64,000 nucleotides of DNA from Nilaparvata lugens (GCF_014356525.2 NC_052511.1:51017068-51081067), one strand, 5' to 3'; numbered from the stretch's first letter, positions 1 through 11,000 are shown. Numbers and translations are program-made. The notes: a model not told the origin generated them from the letters alone.

Positions 1-408
1 AGGAAATTTTTAATTTACTAGATCAACAATACCTTGAAGAATCCATCCTCTAAATCTCATGGATTTATATCTTACCTAATTTGAAATGTTCTGTCCGAAA
101 AATCCAAAACTCAGGCGCTCATATCTAAAAAAGTAATGATCAGAAAAAAATGTTTTCCTGAGAAAACTTTTTCATTTTGTTAACTTGATGATATACAAAT
201 TGAAAAACTTAGAAAAATATCACGAGTAGAAAGTTTATTTTTAGCCTTTGCACAGCCTTAAAAATTTCCCTTTCCACCGCTAAAATTCCCCCAAACCTTC
301 CCGAAACCATCCCAACTCCCCTAAATTCCCTTCCCTCCAGGCATCTCACCCTACTCCTAATCCATTTTCAATCGTGCCAGTGAATATTCGCATCGCATCT
401 AAGTTATA
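1..408. other. AT-rich stretch with no gene
   Basis: No convincing open frame, RNA gene or recognisable repeat was seen. There is a short C-rich block around 270-350. It is left as unannotated intergenic or intronic DNA. Confidence 0.5.
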
Positions 409-502
409 CTATAGTGGATTCACTTTAAACTGTGAGCATTCCGTATTGCTAACACCAACGGCTGCCCATTTAATCTATGCTGACAGATTAAAGTGAGGTA
501 GC
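409..502. repeat. Short foldback MITE, family S, degraded copy
   Basis: Ends are near-mirror images: the left carries GATTCACTTTAAACTGTCAGC-like sequence with one change, the right CTGACAGATTAAAGTGAG. The centre has the family's ATGCT/CCCATT motif. At least ten other copies lie in the window (11048, 18184, 18293, 22635, 26634, 26725, 26819, 37182, 37876, 49962, 51424). It is non-coding; the mobilising transposase is not identifiable here. Confidence 0.6.
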
Positions 503-582
503 TACCTAACCGGCGACATATTTTGGCAAGCAGTCAACAATGTACTTCACAATGACAACATTAGATGCAAGATAAGCCGTGT

Positions 583-740
583 TGCTGTTACCTTCTCTTC
601 TTCTCTATCTTCTGTCTCTTTCTATTCTTGTTAACTCTTTCTTTCTAATTTTTCCTCTCCTTCACTGTATTTTTGTTGCAGCTACCTTCTCTTCTTCTCT
701 ATCTTTTGTCTCTTTTTACTATTGTAAGTTCACTTTCTCT
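583..740. repeat. Pyrimidine-rich tandem duplication, period about 95 bp
   Basis: The string TACCTTCTCTTCTTCTCTAT occurs near 588 and again near 683, with C/T-rich sequence between. The open frame across it is a product of low complexity and is not taken as a gene. Confidence 0.55.
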
Positions 741-865
741 ACTTTTTCACCTCATCTCTGTACATTCTATACTCTTTCTCCAATAATGTATCCTCATTCC
801 ACGTCGCATTATAATAACTAGCCACTCTACTGTAATACTACAGTAGTGTGGCTATGCTATTATAA

Positions 866-1105
866 AATTATTATTTAACGAAAATCCTGAATAAATGCTG
901 TAAATCAACCCGAAGACTTCTGCTACTGCAGACATTGACAACATGGTTAACAGCTAGATGGAAATTCGATGAGAACTACTATCCAAAAATTAGTTGTCTG
1001 CCCGGGAATCGAACCCGGTACCTCCCAATTGCTAGTCATGAATGCTTACCCTTACACCAAACTGACAATCTCTGTATAGCAGCGCTCATTTTATACGAAG
1101 CCATA
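866..1105 (-). repeat. tRNA-derived SINE, family 1
   Basis: On the minus strand a tRNA-like head carries a B box (GGTTCGATTCCCGGG, about 1003-1020) preceded by an A-box-like GTTTGGTGTAAGGGTAAG. The family tail follows (GCAGTAGCAGAAGTCTTCGG, then GGATTTTCGTTAAATAATAA). The same head and tail recur at 20237-20465 and 58480-58735, so this is a dispersed pol III retroposon and not a tRNA gene; no cloverleaf can be completed. The sequence at 1095-1160 is shared with the flank of the 58.4-kb copy, so the unit may extend further. Confidence 0.75.
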
Positions 1106-1175
1106 GCGGCCAATCAGTTACAGATGGAATTAAATAGAGAATGCATTTATTCGAATGCTAATTAATATTTTACTA

Positions 1176-1318
1176 TATAATTATTATTTAACGAAAATCC
1201 TGAATAAATGCTGTCAATCACCCCGAAGACTTCTGCTACTGCAGAAATTGACAACAGAGTTAACACCTAGATGGAAATTCGATGAGAACTACTATCCAAA
1301 AATTAGTTGCCGAAAAAA
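1176..1318 (-). repeat. Second SINE family 1 tail, headless
   Basis: This repeats the tail of the neighbouring SINE (CGAAGACTTCTGCTACTGCAG) in the same orientation, but no tRNA-like head follows. It runs directly into the minisatellite at 1320. It is either a 5'-truncated SINE or half of a tandem SINE pair. Confidence 0.65.
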
Positions 1319-1319
1319 A

Positions 1320-1965
1320 GCGTACTTTTTGGTAAGCAATGCGTTTCAAATTCCAATCTTCATTGCTCCTATCTCCAATATTTATATCAAAGCAGTACTT
1401 CCCTGCATCAAGTATTCGTTCCGTTCTCCTTTACCGGCAAAGCGTATCTTCCGTTTAGCAATGCATCTTCAATGTTTCAATTTCCAATAACTATCAAATC
1501 AGTTCTATTTCCTGTATCAAGTTTTCGTTCAGTTCTCAAAGACCGTCGAAGCGTACTCCCAATAATTATCAATGCGTTACAATCGACGTTTCTCTGAATC
1601 TTCAACAACCATTAAAGCAATACTGTATCCAGTTTTCGTTCCGTAATCCGTGACCAGAAACCTGTACCCTCCGGTTAGTAATTCATCCCGTTTTCGTAAT
1701 TCTAACCAGTACAATTACCTGCATCAAGTTTCCGTTACGTTTCCCATCCTCAGCAAACATTACCATCCCACGTCCCAATCTCACACAACCATCAAACCTG
1801 CATCAAGATTCCGTTCCGTTTCCCGTCCCCGGGCAAACCGTACCTTCCGATTAGTAAAGCATTGGGAGGCTTCTGATCCCCTCAGAGATATCTCGAAGTC
1901 TCCGATATCCGAACCCCCTCAAATTCGATTGGCTACTCTAGCCACACACTCAATTCGATTACAGC
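1320..1965. repeat. Degenerate minisatellite (units about 80-110 bp), copy A
   Basis: Divergent units repeat the pattern ATCAAG-TTTTCGTTCCGTT, then CCAGCAAAGCGTA, CTTCCG and CAATGCGTT. Starts lie near 1405, 1515, 1630, 1725 and 1800. Open frames here (to 117 aa) are repeat translations without recognisable domains. Confidence 0.6.
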
Positions 1966-2060
1966 ACTGGATGTCAAGAGTCTACACTAGAGGTAACAAT
2001 TGACATGATATGCTAATATGGTGGGATACAGTGAGATTCAGCCTTCCCTTATATTATAGA

Positions 2061-2706
2061 CTAGCCGTCAGGCTCGCTTCGCTCGCCATATCCGTCTAGC
2101 AAGGGGGCTCCGCCCCTTGGACCCCCGACTGGATTGTCCAAAATGAGATCAGCGGGCTCACTTCGCTCGCCTGCATGTAGACCTCAGCGGAAGCTCTGTA
2201 CCGAATTTGAACGTATTATGTCAATTTGATCTCGAAAAACACCTGTTACTATATCGGCGTATCTTTGGCGAACAGAATTCTTCCACCTCAGCTGAACCGT
2301 TATACTGAATTTTCTTGATATATTTCCATCAATTATTGAAAAAGGTGAGGAAACGCAGAAAAGCTGAGAAAACGCCAATTTTGAGCGTATCTTTGGCGTT
2401 ATTTCAAATTCCTTCCAACACAACATTATTGCACCCCAGCTGAGCTTCTGTAGTAAATTTGAACATTTTCTGTTTATTTGTTCTCCATAAAGCTGAGAAA
2501 ACGCTAAGAAACGTAGATTTTGGGCGTATCTTTGGAAACTTTTCCAAATCCGTTCTTATTGCGCCTCTAAAGGGCCAAATGAACACACCTACCAAATTTG
2601 AAATGTTATGTCATATTTTTATCATATGTTAGGACGATCCAGTCGGGGGTCCAGACTGAACGTCTGACTGAACGGATATGGCGAGCGAAGCGAGCCTGAC
2701 GGCTAG
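2061..2706 (+). mobile_element. Element A core, copy 1
   Basis: The core is bounded by an inverted repeat: CTAGCCGTCAGGCTCGCTTC at the left and its complement at the right. An extra GCTCACTTCGCTCGCC block lies about 90 bp inside. It is non-coding. The internal block GCGCCTCTAAAGGGCC is shared with copies 2 and 3. The copy ends with the duplication and lacks the (TA)n half seen in copy 2. Confidence 0.7.
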
Positions 2707-2813
2707 TATAATATTCCCAGGAATAGCTCTGATTGAAGTAGCAGTACCCAATCAATTTTTCTGCGATAAATCAGGACCTCCTAAATAGGTATTTAGGAGG
2801 TACTGGATAAATT

Positions 2814-3239
2814 TTGACCTAGAGGGTAATCTGCTCCACCATCAAATATTCAAATTCAAATTCAAATTTATTCATTCCTTGTACAATATTACAAAAATAA
2901 TCAAATTTACATGTTCAATGTATAAATACAAAACATCAAAGTGCAAGAGAATGTTAAGCTAACAAGACATGAGTCCGTTCGTGAGCTTAATTAAGAAATA
3001 TATCAACTTTAATAACAAGAAATTAAAATATAACGAGAATGAAAAAATATATATAATGAAATACAGTTGATTGTAAGTATACTATTGAAATATAAGTATA
3101 ACAATGTTCACAGTGGAGTTGTGCAGGATAAAAGACGTAAACTAGACAGCACAGCAACAACAAGATGAAAAAGTGTATTGTATAAAAAGAAAAAACCATG
3201 TATGATTTATAGGCTTTATATCAGTGTATAACGATATTC
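2814..3239 (-). repeat. Spacer with a probable LINE 3' tail
   Basis: AAATTCAAATTCAAATTTATTCATTCC at 2850-2880 has the look of a minus-strand LINE 3' end with short TTTGAA repeats next to an AATAAA-like signal. The remaining 350 bp is AT-rich with no gene. Confidence 0.4.
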
Positions 3240-4035
3240 AAGCTCCAACAAGCATCAAATCAGTATTTTCCTTTATCAAGTTCTCGTTTCTTCCTCTGTG
3301 ATCAACAAAGCGTACTTTTTGATCAGCAATGCGTTTCAAATTTCAATCTTCATTGTTCCAAGTTTTCGTTCCGTTCTTTGTGACCAGCAAAGCGTACTTT
3401 CCGATCAGCAATGCGTTTCAAATTTCAATCTTCATTGTTCCTATCTCCAATATTTATATCAAAGCAGTACTTCCCTGCATCAAGTATTCGTTCCGTTCTC
3501 CTTTACCGGCAAAGCGTGTCTTCCGTTTAGCAATGCATCTTCAATGTTTCAATTTCCAATAACTATCAAATCAGTTCTATTTCATGTATCAAGTTTTCGT
3601 TCAGTTCTCAAAAACCGTCGAAGCGTACTCCCAATTATCAATGCGTTACAATCGACGTTTCTCTGAATCTTCAACAACCATTAAAGCAATACTGTATCCA
3701 GTTTTCGTTCCGTAATCCGTGACCAGAAACCTGTACCCTCCGGTTAGTAATTCATCCCGTTTTCGTAATTCTAACCAGTACAATTACCTGCATCAAGTTT
3801 CCGTTACGTTTCCCATCCTCAGCAAACATTACCATCCCACGTCCCAATCTCACACAACCATCAAACCTGCATCAAGATTCCGTTCCGTTTCCCGTCCCCG
3901 GGCAAACCGTACCTTCCGATTAGCTAAGCATTGGGAGGCTTCTGATCCCCTCAGAGATATCTCGAAGTCTCCGATATCCGAACCCCCTCAAATTCGATTG
4001 GCTACTCTAGCCACACACTCAATTCGATTACAGCA
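3240..4035. repeat. Degenerate minisatellite, copy B
   Basis: Same units as at 1320, but with two additional, cleaner units of about 99 bp at 3300-3440 (GATCAGCAATGCGTTTCAAA repeated). This shows the array was still changing near the time of duplication. Confidence 0.6.
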
Positions 4036-4129
4036 CTGGATGTCAAGAGTCTACACTAGAGGTAACAATTGACATGATATGCTAATATGGTGGGATACAG
4101 TGAGATTCAGCCTTCCCTTATATTATAGA

Positions 4130-5288
4130 CTAGCCGTCAGGCTCGCTTCGCTCGCCATATCCGTCTAGCAAGGGGGCTCCGCCCCTTGGACCCCCGACTG
4201 GATTGTCCAAAAATGAGATCAGCGGGCTCACTTCGCTCGCCTGCATGTAGACCTCAGCGGAACCTCTGTACCGAATTTGAACGTATTATGTCAATTTGAT
4301 CTCGAAAAACACCTGTTACTATATCGGCGTATCTTTGGCGAACAGAATTCTTCCACCTCAGCTGAACCGTTATACTGAATTTTCTTGATATATTTCCATC
4401 AATTATTGAAAAAGGTGAGGAAACGCAGAAAAGCTGAGAAAACGCCAATTTTGAGCGTATCTTTGGCGTTATTTCAAATTCCTTCCAACACAACATTATT
4501 GCACCCCAGCTGAGCTTTTGTAGTAAATTTGAACATTTTCTGTTTATTTGTTCTCCATAAAGCTGAGAAAACGCTAAGAAACGTAGATTTTGGGCGTATC
4601 TTTGGAAACTTTTCCAAATCCGTTCTTATTGCGCCTCTAAAGGGCCAAATGAACACACCCACCAAATTTGAAATGTTATGTCATATTTTTATCATATGTT
4701 AGGACGATCCAGTCGGGGGTCCAGACTGAACGTCTGGCTGAACGGATATGGCGAGCGAAGCGAGCCTGACGGCTAGTATAATATTCCCAGGAATAGCTCT
4801 GATTGAAGTAGCAGTACCCAATCAATTTTTCTGCGATAAATCAGGACCTCCTAAATAGGTATTTAGGAGGTACTGGATAAATTGGTATTTAGGAGATCCT
4901 GGATAAATGCATTTCAATCTTCAACTTGGTGCCAACCTAACAGAGTCAGCTCAACTTAATGCCAACCTGACAAAATTTTCAATTTAGTTACCGGAACAAC
5001 TGTATCGAAGAGGTACTCTCTCTATATTATAGTTCTATATTAACATATGGTAGGGACATTTCAATTTTATAATTTTAAAATATTGGAATAAGAAGAATAT
5101 ACATGCTAAAAGATGAACTTTAAACCCTTGAAAACCACCCTTAGAATTAAAATATCGCCAAAAGTTTTGTTAGTGCGCCTCTAAAGGGCCAACTGAACAT
5201 ACCTACCAAATTTGAACGTTTTTGGTCCGGTAGATTTTTAGTTCTGCGAGTGAGTGAGTCAGTCAGTCAGTGAGTTAGTGCCATTTCG

Positions 5289-5355
<67 letters not shown>
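4130..5355 (+). mobile_element. Element A, longest copy, ending in (TA)n
   Basis: The 647-bp foldback core (4130-4776) is followed by about 520 bp, then a GAGTGAGTGAGTCAGTCAG motif and a (TA)n tract. The inverted counterpart at 16578-17816 has the same order, so both halves form one roughly 1.2-kb non-autonomous element. Block GCGCCTCTAAAGGGCCAA occurs twice inside (4635 and 5177). A palindromic core plus GTCA-like and TA proto-microsatellites resembles DINE-1/mini-me (Helentron-related) elements, but class assignment is an inference. No protein is encoded. Confidence 0.65.
5298..5354. repeat. (TA)n microsatellite
   Basis: About 28 TA units with one break. It lies at the end of element A; the inverted copy at 16.6 kb has a matching tract, so it probably arose from a proto-microsatellite inside the element. 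Confidence 0.9.
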
Positions 5356-5559
5356 GATTACATCATTGTTTCCTATTCAACCAATGCTAACAATGATGAA
5401 AATACAGGGATGTTGTCAGGAATATCTCTAATTTAATAAAACATTACATACATATTTCAACACGTATGCATCAATTAAATGCATCACGACACATAGACTC
5501 TATGGTGGGATACAACACAATAGTTTAAGGAAATTAATCGAAGTATGTAAAGGGCTTTT

Positions 5560-5942
5560 TTCATATTGTAATAGTATCTTACGTCACAAGGACGGGAAGG
5601 GGCCTTTTGCAGGCGAGAGTGATGTTTCTAGTCGAGACTAGAATTTCATTCGAGCACTGCAAAAGTTATTCACGTCCAAGTTACATACACTTTTTTTGTC
5701 ATAATAATCTGAAGAGAAATAATAATAATAATGATAATATTTTTTATTTCCATTAAGATTTGTACAAAAGAACAAAAAATAGAAAACATACCTGCTTGTG
5801 ATGAAGTTACTACATGAATTCTATAAACATAACCTAATGTACAAATTTCTAATCAGGAATTTTGTGGAAGTTGACAAAACTTACACCTGGAGCGCTGAAG
5901 GTGTTTTTTGTGGGAGTTTTGCTCTTCCTATTTTGGAACTAT
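5560..5942 (+). repeat. Interspersed repeat K, interrupted by a MITE
   Basis: It starts TATCTTACGTCACAAGGACG and is matched on the other strand at 48208-48620, with a short fragment at 49660-49745. The match resumes after the MITE at 6298 (ACTCGACTGT), so the 48-kb copy represents the empty site. It is non-coding; no class is assigned. Confidence 0.65.
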
Positions 5943-6297
5943 AGTGAGGTCCACGTTATAATGGCAGTGTGGAAAGGAGAAAAGGGTTGCCATATCTCAG
6001 CCTTGCCACCCAAACAGCTAATACTGCTATATCTGATCAATTCAACTGTTAATTATTGTTGAAAACAGTAAATCATATTCTATTTGTCAATAAAAATTTT
6101 TTTGAAGATGTGATAATAAATTTCCATAATTGAGATTAAAAATTTGTCAATTAGTTGAATTTCTACATTGTTGATAAACGATGTGGCAACATCACAATGC
6201 GTGAAAGAGATAGCGCCATCTGCTTTGTTGAACGATAGACAAGGATAGCAATATCATTGCCAATCAACCACTGCCATTATAACGTGGACCATACTCG
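5943..6297. mobile_element. MITE family B, copy 1
   Basis: Terminal inverted repeats read GTGAGGTCCACGTTATAATG at the left and its complement at 6276-6295. Internal sequence is AT-rich without coding potential. Related copies are at 8698-9385, 59828-60430 and 61550-62315. It sits inside repeat K, so it is younger than that copy of K. Confidence 0.75.
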
Positions 6298-6310
6298 ACT
6301 GTATACTAAA

Positions 6311-6549
6311 AGGTGCGTACAGACTTTCGCTCTGCTCCGCAACCGAACGTCACTCCATTGCAGAGCGATTGATGATCGACCGGTGAGCAAGAGTGGTTCG
6401 ACCGGGGAACGCGAGAAGATCTAAAATCTTCCGTAACGTTCATGATGGGTGCGTGAGAGGAGCGACTGTGGTTCTATGGTGGTACGAGGGCGGTACGAGG
6501 GAGGAGCGTGCTTGGTGCGGGTTGGAAGTGCGAATATGTGTACGCAGCT
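6311..6549. mobile_element. MITE family E, copy 1
   Basis: Imperfect terminal repeats AGGTGCGTACAGACT and GTGTACGCAGCT bound a GC-rich 239-bp body (GAGCGATTGATGATCGACCG). An inverted-orientation homologue at 57958-58194 interrupts a LINE fragment. The terminal motif GGTGCGTACAGA is shared with family D, suggesting one transposase served both. Confidence 0.7.
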
Positions 6550-6778
6550 AAACAGTTTTATTACAGTCGAGTATGTTGTAATGAAAATCATATGCTCATT
6601 TTTTCTGCAAACAGCTGCTTACCGGCTTGATTTCATGCATGAAAAACAACTGAGATTGAATTACCATGACAAAAATGTTTTTTCATGTTTGATGAATGCC
6701 TCTGACATGGGTTATATGACGGAGAAAAAATGAAAATAAATAAACACCAAAGATGTCATCTTTAGTGCACATCTCAAC

Positions 6779-7026
6779 AACAGTATCTGAATTGAATGAA
6801 AAGACTAAGAAATTGTCAAAAACCACTGATTTATTGATAATTAGAAAGACCGGTTTCGGTTATTACACCATTGACAATCTCTGATAAACTGTAATAACCA
6901 AAACCGGTCTTTCTAATTATCAATAAATCAGTGGTTTTTTGACAATTTCTTAGTCTTTTTCATTCAATATGAATAATTACCACAATATCAACTTCTCAAC
7001 TACACAAAAAAGAAACAGTATCTGAA
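6779..7026 (+). mobile_element. Palindromic retroposed element P, with long target-site duplication
   Basis: A 13-bp direct repeat (AACAGTATCTGAA at 6779 and 7014) flanks about 222 bp. The body is a foldback: GACTAAGAAATTGTCAAAAA with GAAAGACCGGTTTCGG on one arm and their complements on the other. The 3' end is A-rich (ACACAAAAAAG). Variable-length duplications plus an A-rich tail fit LINE-assisted retroposition better than DNA transposition. Other copies: 35407-35868, 57543-57612 and 59987-60220. Confidence 0.7.
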
Positions 7027-7216
7027 GTCAACAATGCTTACACATTGTGTTGAGATACACGTCAAGCTGTCAGTCTTCCATATAAATATAGATTACATCA
7101 ATACATGCATCCATACAACCAATGCTCATAGTTTGCAACAAGGGGTATTCACTTAAAACTGTCAAGCTTCATTATCCTATATTATATTATCCTATTATCG
7201 TTATCCCACTATCCTA
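7027..7216. other. No gene; degraded repeat traces
   Basis: Faint family S motifs (CAGTCTTCC, CCAATGCTCATAG) and several TATCCTA repeats precede element F. Nothing codes. Confidence 0.4.
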
Positions 7217-7464
7217 TACTTCATTATCCTATACTATTAAACGAGCAATTTCTTTTTAGTGGATCAACTGGAGTGTCAGGCGCAGTATAGGCAACGCGCT
7301 TTGCAGTACGGTAAATCTATTTTGGTAGCAAAACGTCATTGACCTAGAGGGGTGATGACCTTGCCACTTCGTCAGCTGTTCACTGTAACTGGGTCACTTC
7401 GTTACAAGGTTGAATCTGAATATTTCTTATCCTATACTATTCAACGAGGAAATTTCTGTTTATA

Positions 7465-7755
7465 CATAATATCATAGGGAAACAATAGCATAAGTAGATA
7501 TCCCATGATATAGGGCGTTTATGTCGCAGCTTTTACTGTTATCTCAAGCCGATAGTTCATGTAATTCTTTCCCGTGAAGCTTTGTGACACTGGAAGTCTC
7601 TAATATTGTGCCGTTCATACACTCTCACCCCAACTAAACAGTAAAATTCGACAATAATCAACAGAAATCGGGCATGAGATAACAGTAAAAGTTGCGACAT
7701 AAACGCCCTACACCATGGGATATCTACTCACGCTATTGTTTCTCTATGATAATAT
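7465..7755. mobile_element. MITE with about 75-bp terminal inverted repeats
   Basis: The left arm AAACAATAGCATAAGTAGAT... GGGCGTTTATGTCGCAGC is mirrored on the right by GCGACATAAACGCCCT... TCTACTCACGCTATTGTTT. Both arms also contain TTTTACTGTTATCTCA. Element F continues on both sides, so this insertion is younger. It is non-coding. Confidence 0.8.
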
Positions 7756-8198
7756 GTTCTTATTTATGTTTGCATTTAACCAGATCTTGAAAACGGCTTT
7801 GACGATTCTCATGAAATTTGGAACATAGTAGGTTTATGATATACAGTTTCGATTGCAATAACAGGTCTCCCTGGGAAAACTCGCTATAGGACATTAATTA
7901 AAAGGATAATTCAGATGTTCATATGTTTTTTTTCACCGGATCTCGAAAACGGCTCTAACGATTCTTACGAAATTTGGAACATAGTAGGTTTATGATATAA
8001 AAGTTCGATTGCACTAGGTCTCATCCCTGGACAAACTCGCTAAAGGACATTGAAAGGATAATTCATCCTTAGAAAAACAGCCGAGACTTTCGTCGTCTGT
8101 CGATAATGGAAATGAGTGAGCGAGTTCATGTGTGTGGAACTGAGACAAAATTATAACTCAGCAGTTGAACAATTGCAATCATCTTATCAGGTACTTAG

Positions 8199-8355
8199 TG
8201 CCGTTTGCACAAAATCAGGTTAAATTCTAATCCTGATTAATTCTAGGATAACCAATCAGAGATGCCCTCTTTTTAAAATGGAAGTGAGTCTCTCTGATTT
8301 GGTTCACGTGAAATAATCAGGTTTAAAATTTAACCGGCTTTTGTGCAACCGGGCC
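8199..8355. mobile_element. Foldback MITE family C, inside element F
   Basis: Ends are CCGTTTGCACAAAATCAGGTT and the complementary AACCGGCTTTTGTGCAACCGG. It is matched by copies at 10524, 27621, 36405, 47216 and 55029. Because three element F copies all carry it at the same place, F was probably amplified with this insert already inside. Confidence 0.75.
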
Positions 8356-8697
8356 TATGTGAGAGAAAGATTTTTGCATTCCACTGGGAATCAATGTCAA
8401 TCCACTGTGATTAGATAGAACCTTTCTGTATAAATTATAAATATATTATAATTTCCTCTTTCGTAATAAATTTTCTATGCTTTTGTACTCCAGAGCGAAG
8501 CTCGGTCCCTCGATATTACAGATAATATGATGATACGAATGATTCTGATTCAACTAATGCTCACAGTTCAAAGTAATCCAATAATAGTCATGAAAGCCTC
8601 TATAGTATCAGTAGTTAGTACAATAGATGGTCGTGGAACAATGGTTAAAGTTGTGGGGTTTCCTAGGATTGTAGCAGAATCTAGTTAAAATAGAATT

Positions 8698-9385
8698 GAT
8701 ATAGTGAGGTCCACGTTGTCATGATGATATTTGATTTACATTGGTGTTGCCATCCTCGTCTATCATACGACAAAGCAGATGACACTATCCTTTTCTAGCT
8801 CATAAACGTTGCCGGATCGTCTTTAAACAATGAAGGAATATAATTAATCAACAGAATATCTAATCGTAATTATGAAAATGTATTATTTAATCATTGAAGA
8901 TTATATTTTCATGACGAATAAAATATAATTGATTATTTTTAACAAGAATTAACAGTTGATATGATATCAGCTATCCTCTATTCATTTATTCATTTCCTTG
9001 GCAATTACAGATCATAATATTATGATAAATATAATATGATTGGGAGAAGACAACAGGCATAGCCCAAAACTGTCTTCTCCCAAATTTTTACAAAAAATAA
9101 AAGTTTTAAAAAAGAATAAGGTTAAGATTTCACTTTCACTTCAAAAAGTCCAATTTCCACTTGAAAACTAATAACTAAACTAAAATTTTGAATTTCGATA
9201 TTTAAAAACTGATTAAAAACAAAAATATTTCACTCAAATCTCTACAAATTGGAAATTTTTGAGTAATTTAGCAAAATTTTGAGCCAGAAAAAAAAACACA
9301 ACTTTACTATTAGCATGAATGCAATGGCAAGGCGGAGAATCGACAACACTCTTCTCCTATCTTTCTCCACTGCCATTATAATTAT
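8698..9385. mobile_element. MITE family B, copy 2, with nested retroelement tail
   Basis: GTGAGGTCCACGTTGTCATG at the left and TCTCCACTGCCATTATAA at the right match family B. About 330 bp in the middle (8972-9305) is foreign to other copies and starts with a LINE 3'-tail signature. Confidence 0.65.
8972..9130 (-). repeat. LINE/SINE 3' tail family T
   Basis: Read on the minus strand it gives TTTTGGGCTATGCCTGTTGT and ends in AATGAATAAATGAAT. The same tail appears at 13185-13276 (+), 55466-55600 (-) and, diverged, at 11510-11635 and 13022-13118. Each ends in short TGAA/TAAA repeats like a non-LTR 3' terminus. Confidence 0.5.
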
Positions 9386-9879
9386 AGCTTTGTGACAACT
9401 TCTAGCTGAACTCGATTCAATGAAACTCAGATTAAAGAAAATTGTTAGATGATCTTGTTCCTCAAATGGTTACAATACAATTTTTTTCTTCAAAAAGACG
9501 AGTCTGTATATAAATATGGGATTGATAATAAAATTATTGCTGGATGAATTCTGAATAAAAAAAATGAAGTTTGTTAGTTTGATAGAGGTTTGATGACAGT
9601 TCTATTCTGTTTCATAGTCAAAATATGAATACAATTCACATCAAATTCAATACAAACAGCTATCAGGAATAAGAGTCGATTTGCTTTTTACATTGCATTA
9701 TTCCATTTCAAAGGGTCTCCTACAAACATTTATTCTGGCTTTTTGGTAATCCTGAAGTTTATATAATTATTCTCCCCTTCCCTGAAAACATGGACAGAGA
9801 TCTCGAAATCTCACTATGATACAGAATTATTTATCATGTGATACAGAACGTTCCACTCCGTTATATATTGTTTGTAGTA

Positions 9880-10220
9880 TCGGACCAATAGGAGAGCTCG
9901 AATATATTTCGCGATGACGCGATAGCTTCAGCCAATGAGAGAGCATTGTGGGCGTGAACTTGTAATAGTCTTTGAAGTGTACCCGCTTGTGATTGGTCGA
10001 AGCTTTTTGACAAAGTGAACACCTCAGCTGAAGTTTAAATCGAAATACTCAAATATGAATGAGAGGAACGTTCCTTGAATAGACAACTTCTTTTTTGTTG
10101 ATCAGCTATATTGTTCTTCTGAAGATTTGATTGAATTACCAACTATTACGAATTATCTTCTAGTGTTGAAGACGTCAATAAAATTGAAGGTTCTCTGATT
10201 CGTATCATCATTGTTCTTAA
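9880..10220 (+). repeat. Diverged interspersed repeat J, copy 1
   Basis: GCGATGACGCG, CAGCCAATGAGAGAGC, TTGTGGGCGTG and CGAAGCTTTTTGAC occur in the same order and spacing at 25230-25530. The shared length is about 320 bp with clear drift. It is non-coding; class unknown. Confidence 0.6.
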
Positions 10221-10523
10221 ATAATCCCGAGAATTATGAACATGAGGTAACTTATCAATAAAATTAATTTACAATCAGATACTCGAAATGAGATTCAGAA
10301 TAATATATTGATGAATTTTGATAATTCATACGCATCTCGTGATCCTATTCGATTGTATCTATATCATGTAATGAACGTGAAAAAAGATTAGTCGAGTTTT
10401 GCTTGGGTTTTAGAAAAGGAATAAAGTATATTGCTCAAGTTTTATCCCATTAATATTTGACTCCATCAAGAGTATTTTATTTCAACCAATACGTTAACAC
10501 TCCACATCCAAACACAGTCTAAG

Positions 10524-10677
10524 ATCCGGTTGCACAGAAGTCTGTTAACATTAATCCCGATTAAATGTCACGAGATCCAATCAGCATTGTATTCTTACAA
10601 AAAAAAACATTCTATGATTGGTTCTCATGGAATTTAATCATGATTTAGATTTAACAGGATTTGATGCAACAAGACCT
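10524..10677. mobile_element. Foldback MITE family C, diverged copy
   Basis: TCCGGTTGCACAGAAGTCTG at the left and AACAGGATTTGATGCAAC at the right, with the family's paired ATCCAATCA/TGATTGGTT inner motifs. Confidence 0.6.
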
Positions 10678-10811
10678 ATGTTGATATCAATTTTTATCCG
10701 TTTTAGTTATCTGTATCATAATGATTACTCACCGAATTATGAATCTCCCAACAATTTCCAGGAAGAACCACTTTCCTGCCGAGAAGAGTGAACTGGAAAC
10801 AAACAAGAAAA

Positions 10812-11000
10812 ACAAATAACAAAATGAACAAACAAATAATCGAATGATATTATTGTTGCTCAAAACCAATCGACACACAAATAACAAAATGAACAAAGAA
10901 ATAATCGTATGATATGATTGTTGCTCAAAACCAATTGACAAACAAATAACAAAATAAAATAACAAATAATCAAATGATATGATTGCTGCTAGACACACAA
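10812..11000. repeat. 65-bp minisatellite, three copies
   Basis: ACAAATAACAAAAT begins units at 10812, 10877 and 10942; each continues with AATAATCGAATGATATGATT and TGCTCAAAACCAAT. The open frame over it encodes a hydrophobic repeat and is judged spurious. Confidence 0.85.

Larger units (their letters stand above)
1330..4883. repeat. Large tandem duplication, offset 2,070 bp
   Basis: Positions about 1330-2813 and 3400-4883 are almost identical, with only scattered substitutions and 1-3 nt indels. Each copy contains the degenerate minisatellite plus one element A core. About 590 bp of other DNA (2814-3399) lies between. The right ends diverge immediately after GGTACTGGATAAATT in both. This is a recent segmental duplication, or two haplotypes joined during assembly. 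Confidence 0.85.
7217..8517 (+). mobile_element. Element F, copy 1, with duplicated head and nested MITE
   Basis: The head TCCTATACTATTAAACGAGC occurs at 7218 and again, slightly changed, at 7430. The 3' end has a GAGCGAAGCTC hairpin followed by GGTCCCTCGATATT. The body contains TCGAAAACGGCTCTAACGAT and TGGAACATAGTAGGTTTATG, shared with 27242-27920 and 36252-36950. A TC start and a 3'-terminal hairpin are Helitron-like, but no RepHel protein is present and classification is tentative. A MITE interrupts it at 7465-7755. Confidence 0.65.

Noticed and set aside
1000..1075. Possible tRNA gene (GGTTCGATTCCCGGG B box)
   Set aside because: No acceptor or anticodon stem can be formed and the same head-plus-tail unit is dispersed; it is a SINE.
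1650..2003. 117-codon frame found twice (also 3719-4072)
   Set aside because: Its conservation only reflects the recent 2,070-bp duplication; the DNA is degenerate minisatellite and the peptide has no domain.
2184..2595. Paired minus-strand frames of 80 and 63 codons, repeated at 4254-4665
   Set aside because: They lie in the non-coding core of element A and are conserved only by duplication; the copy at 17.3 kb does not keep them.
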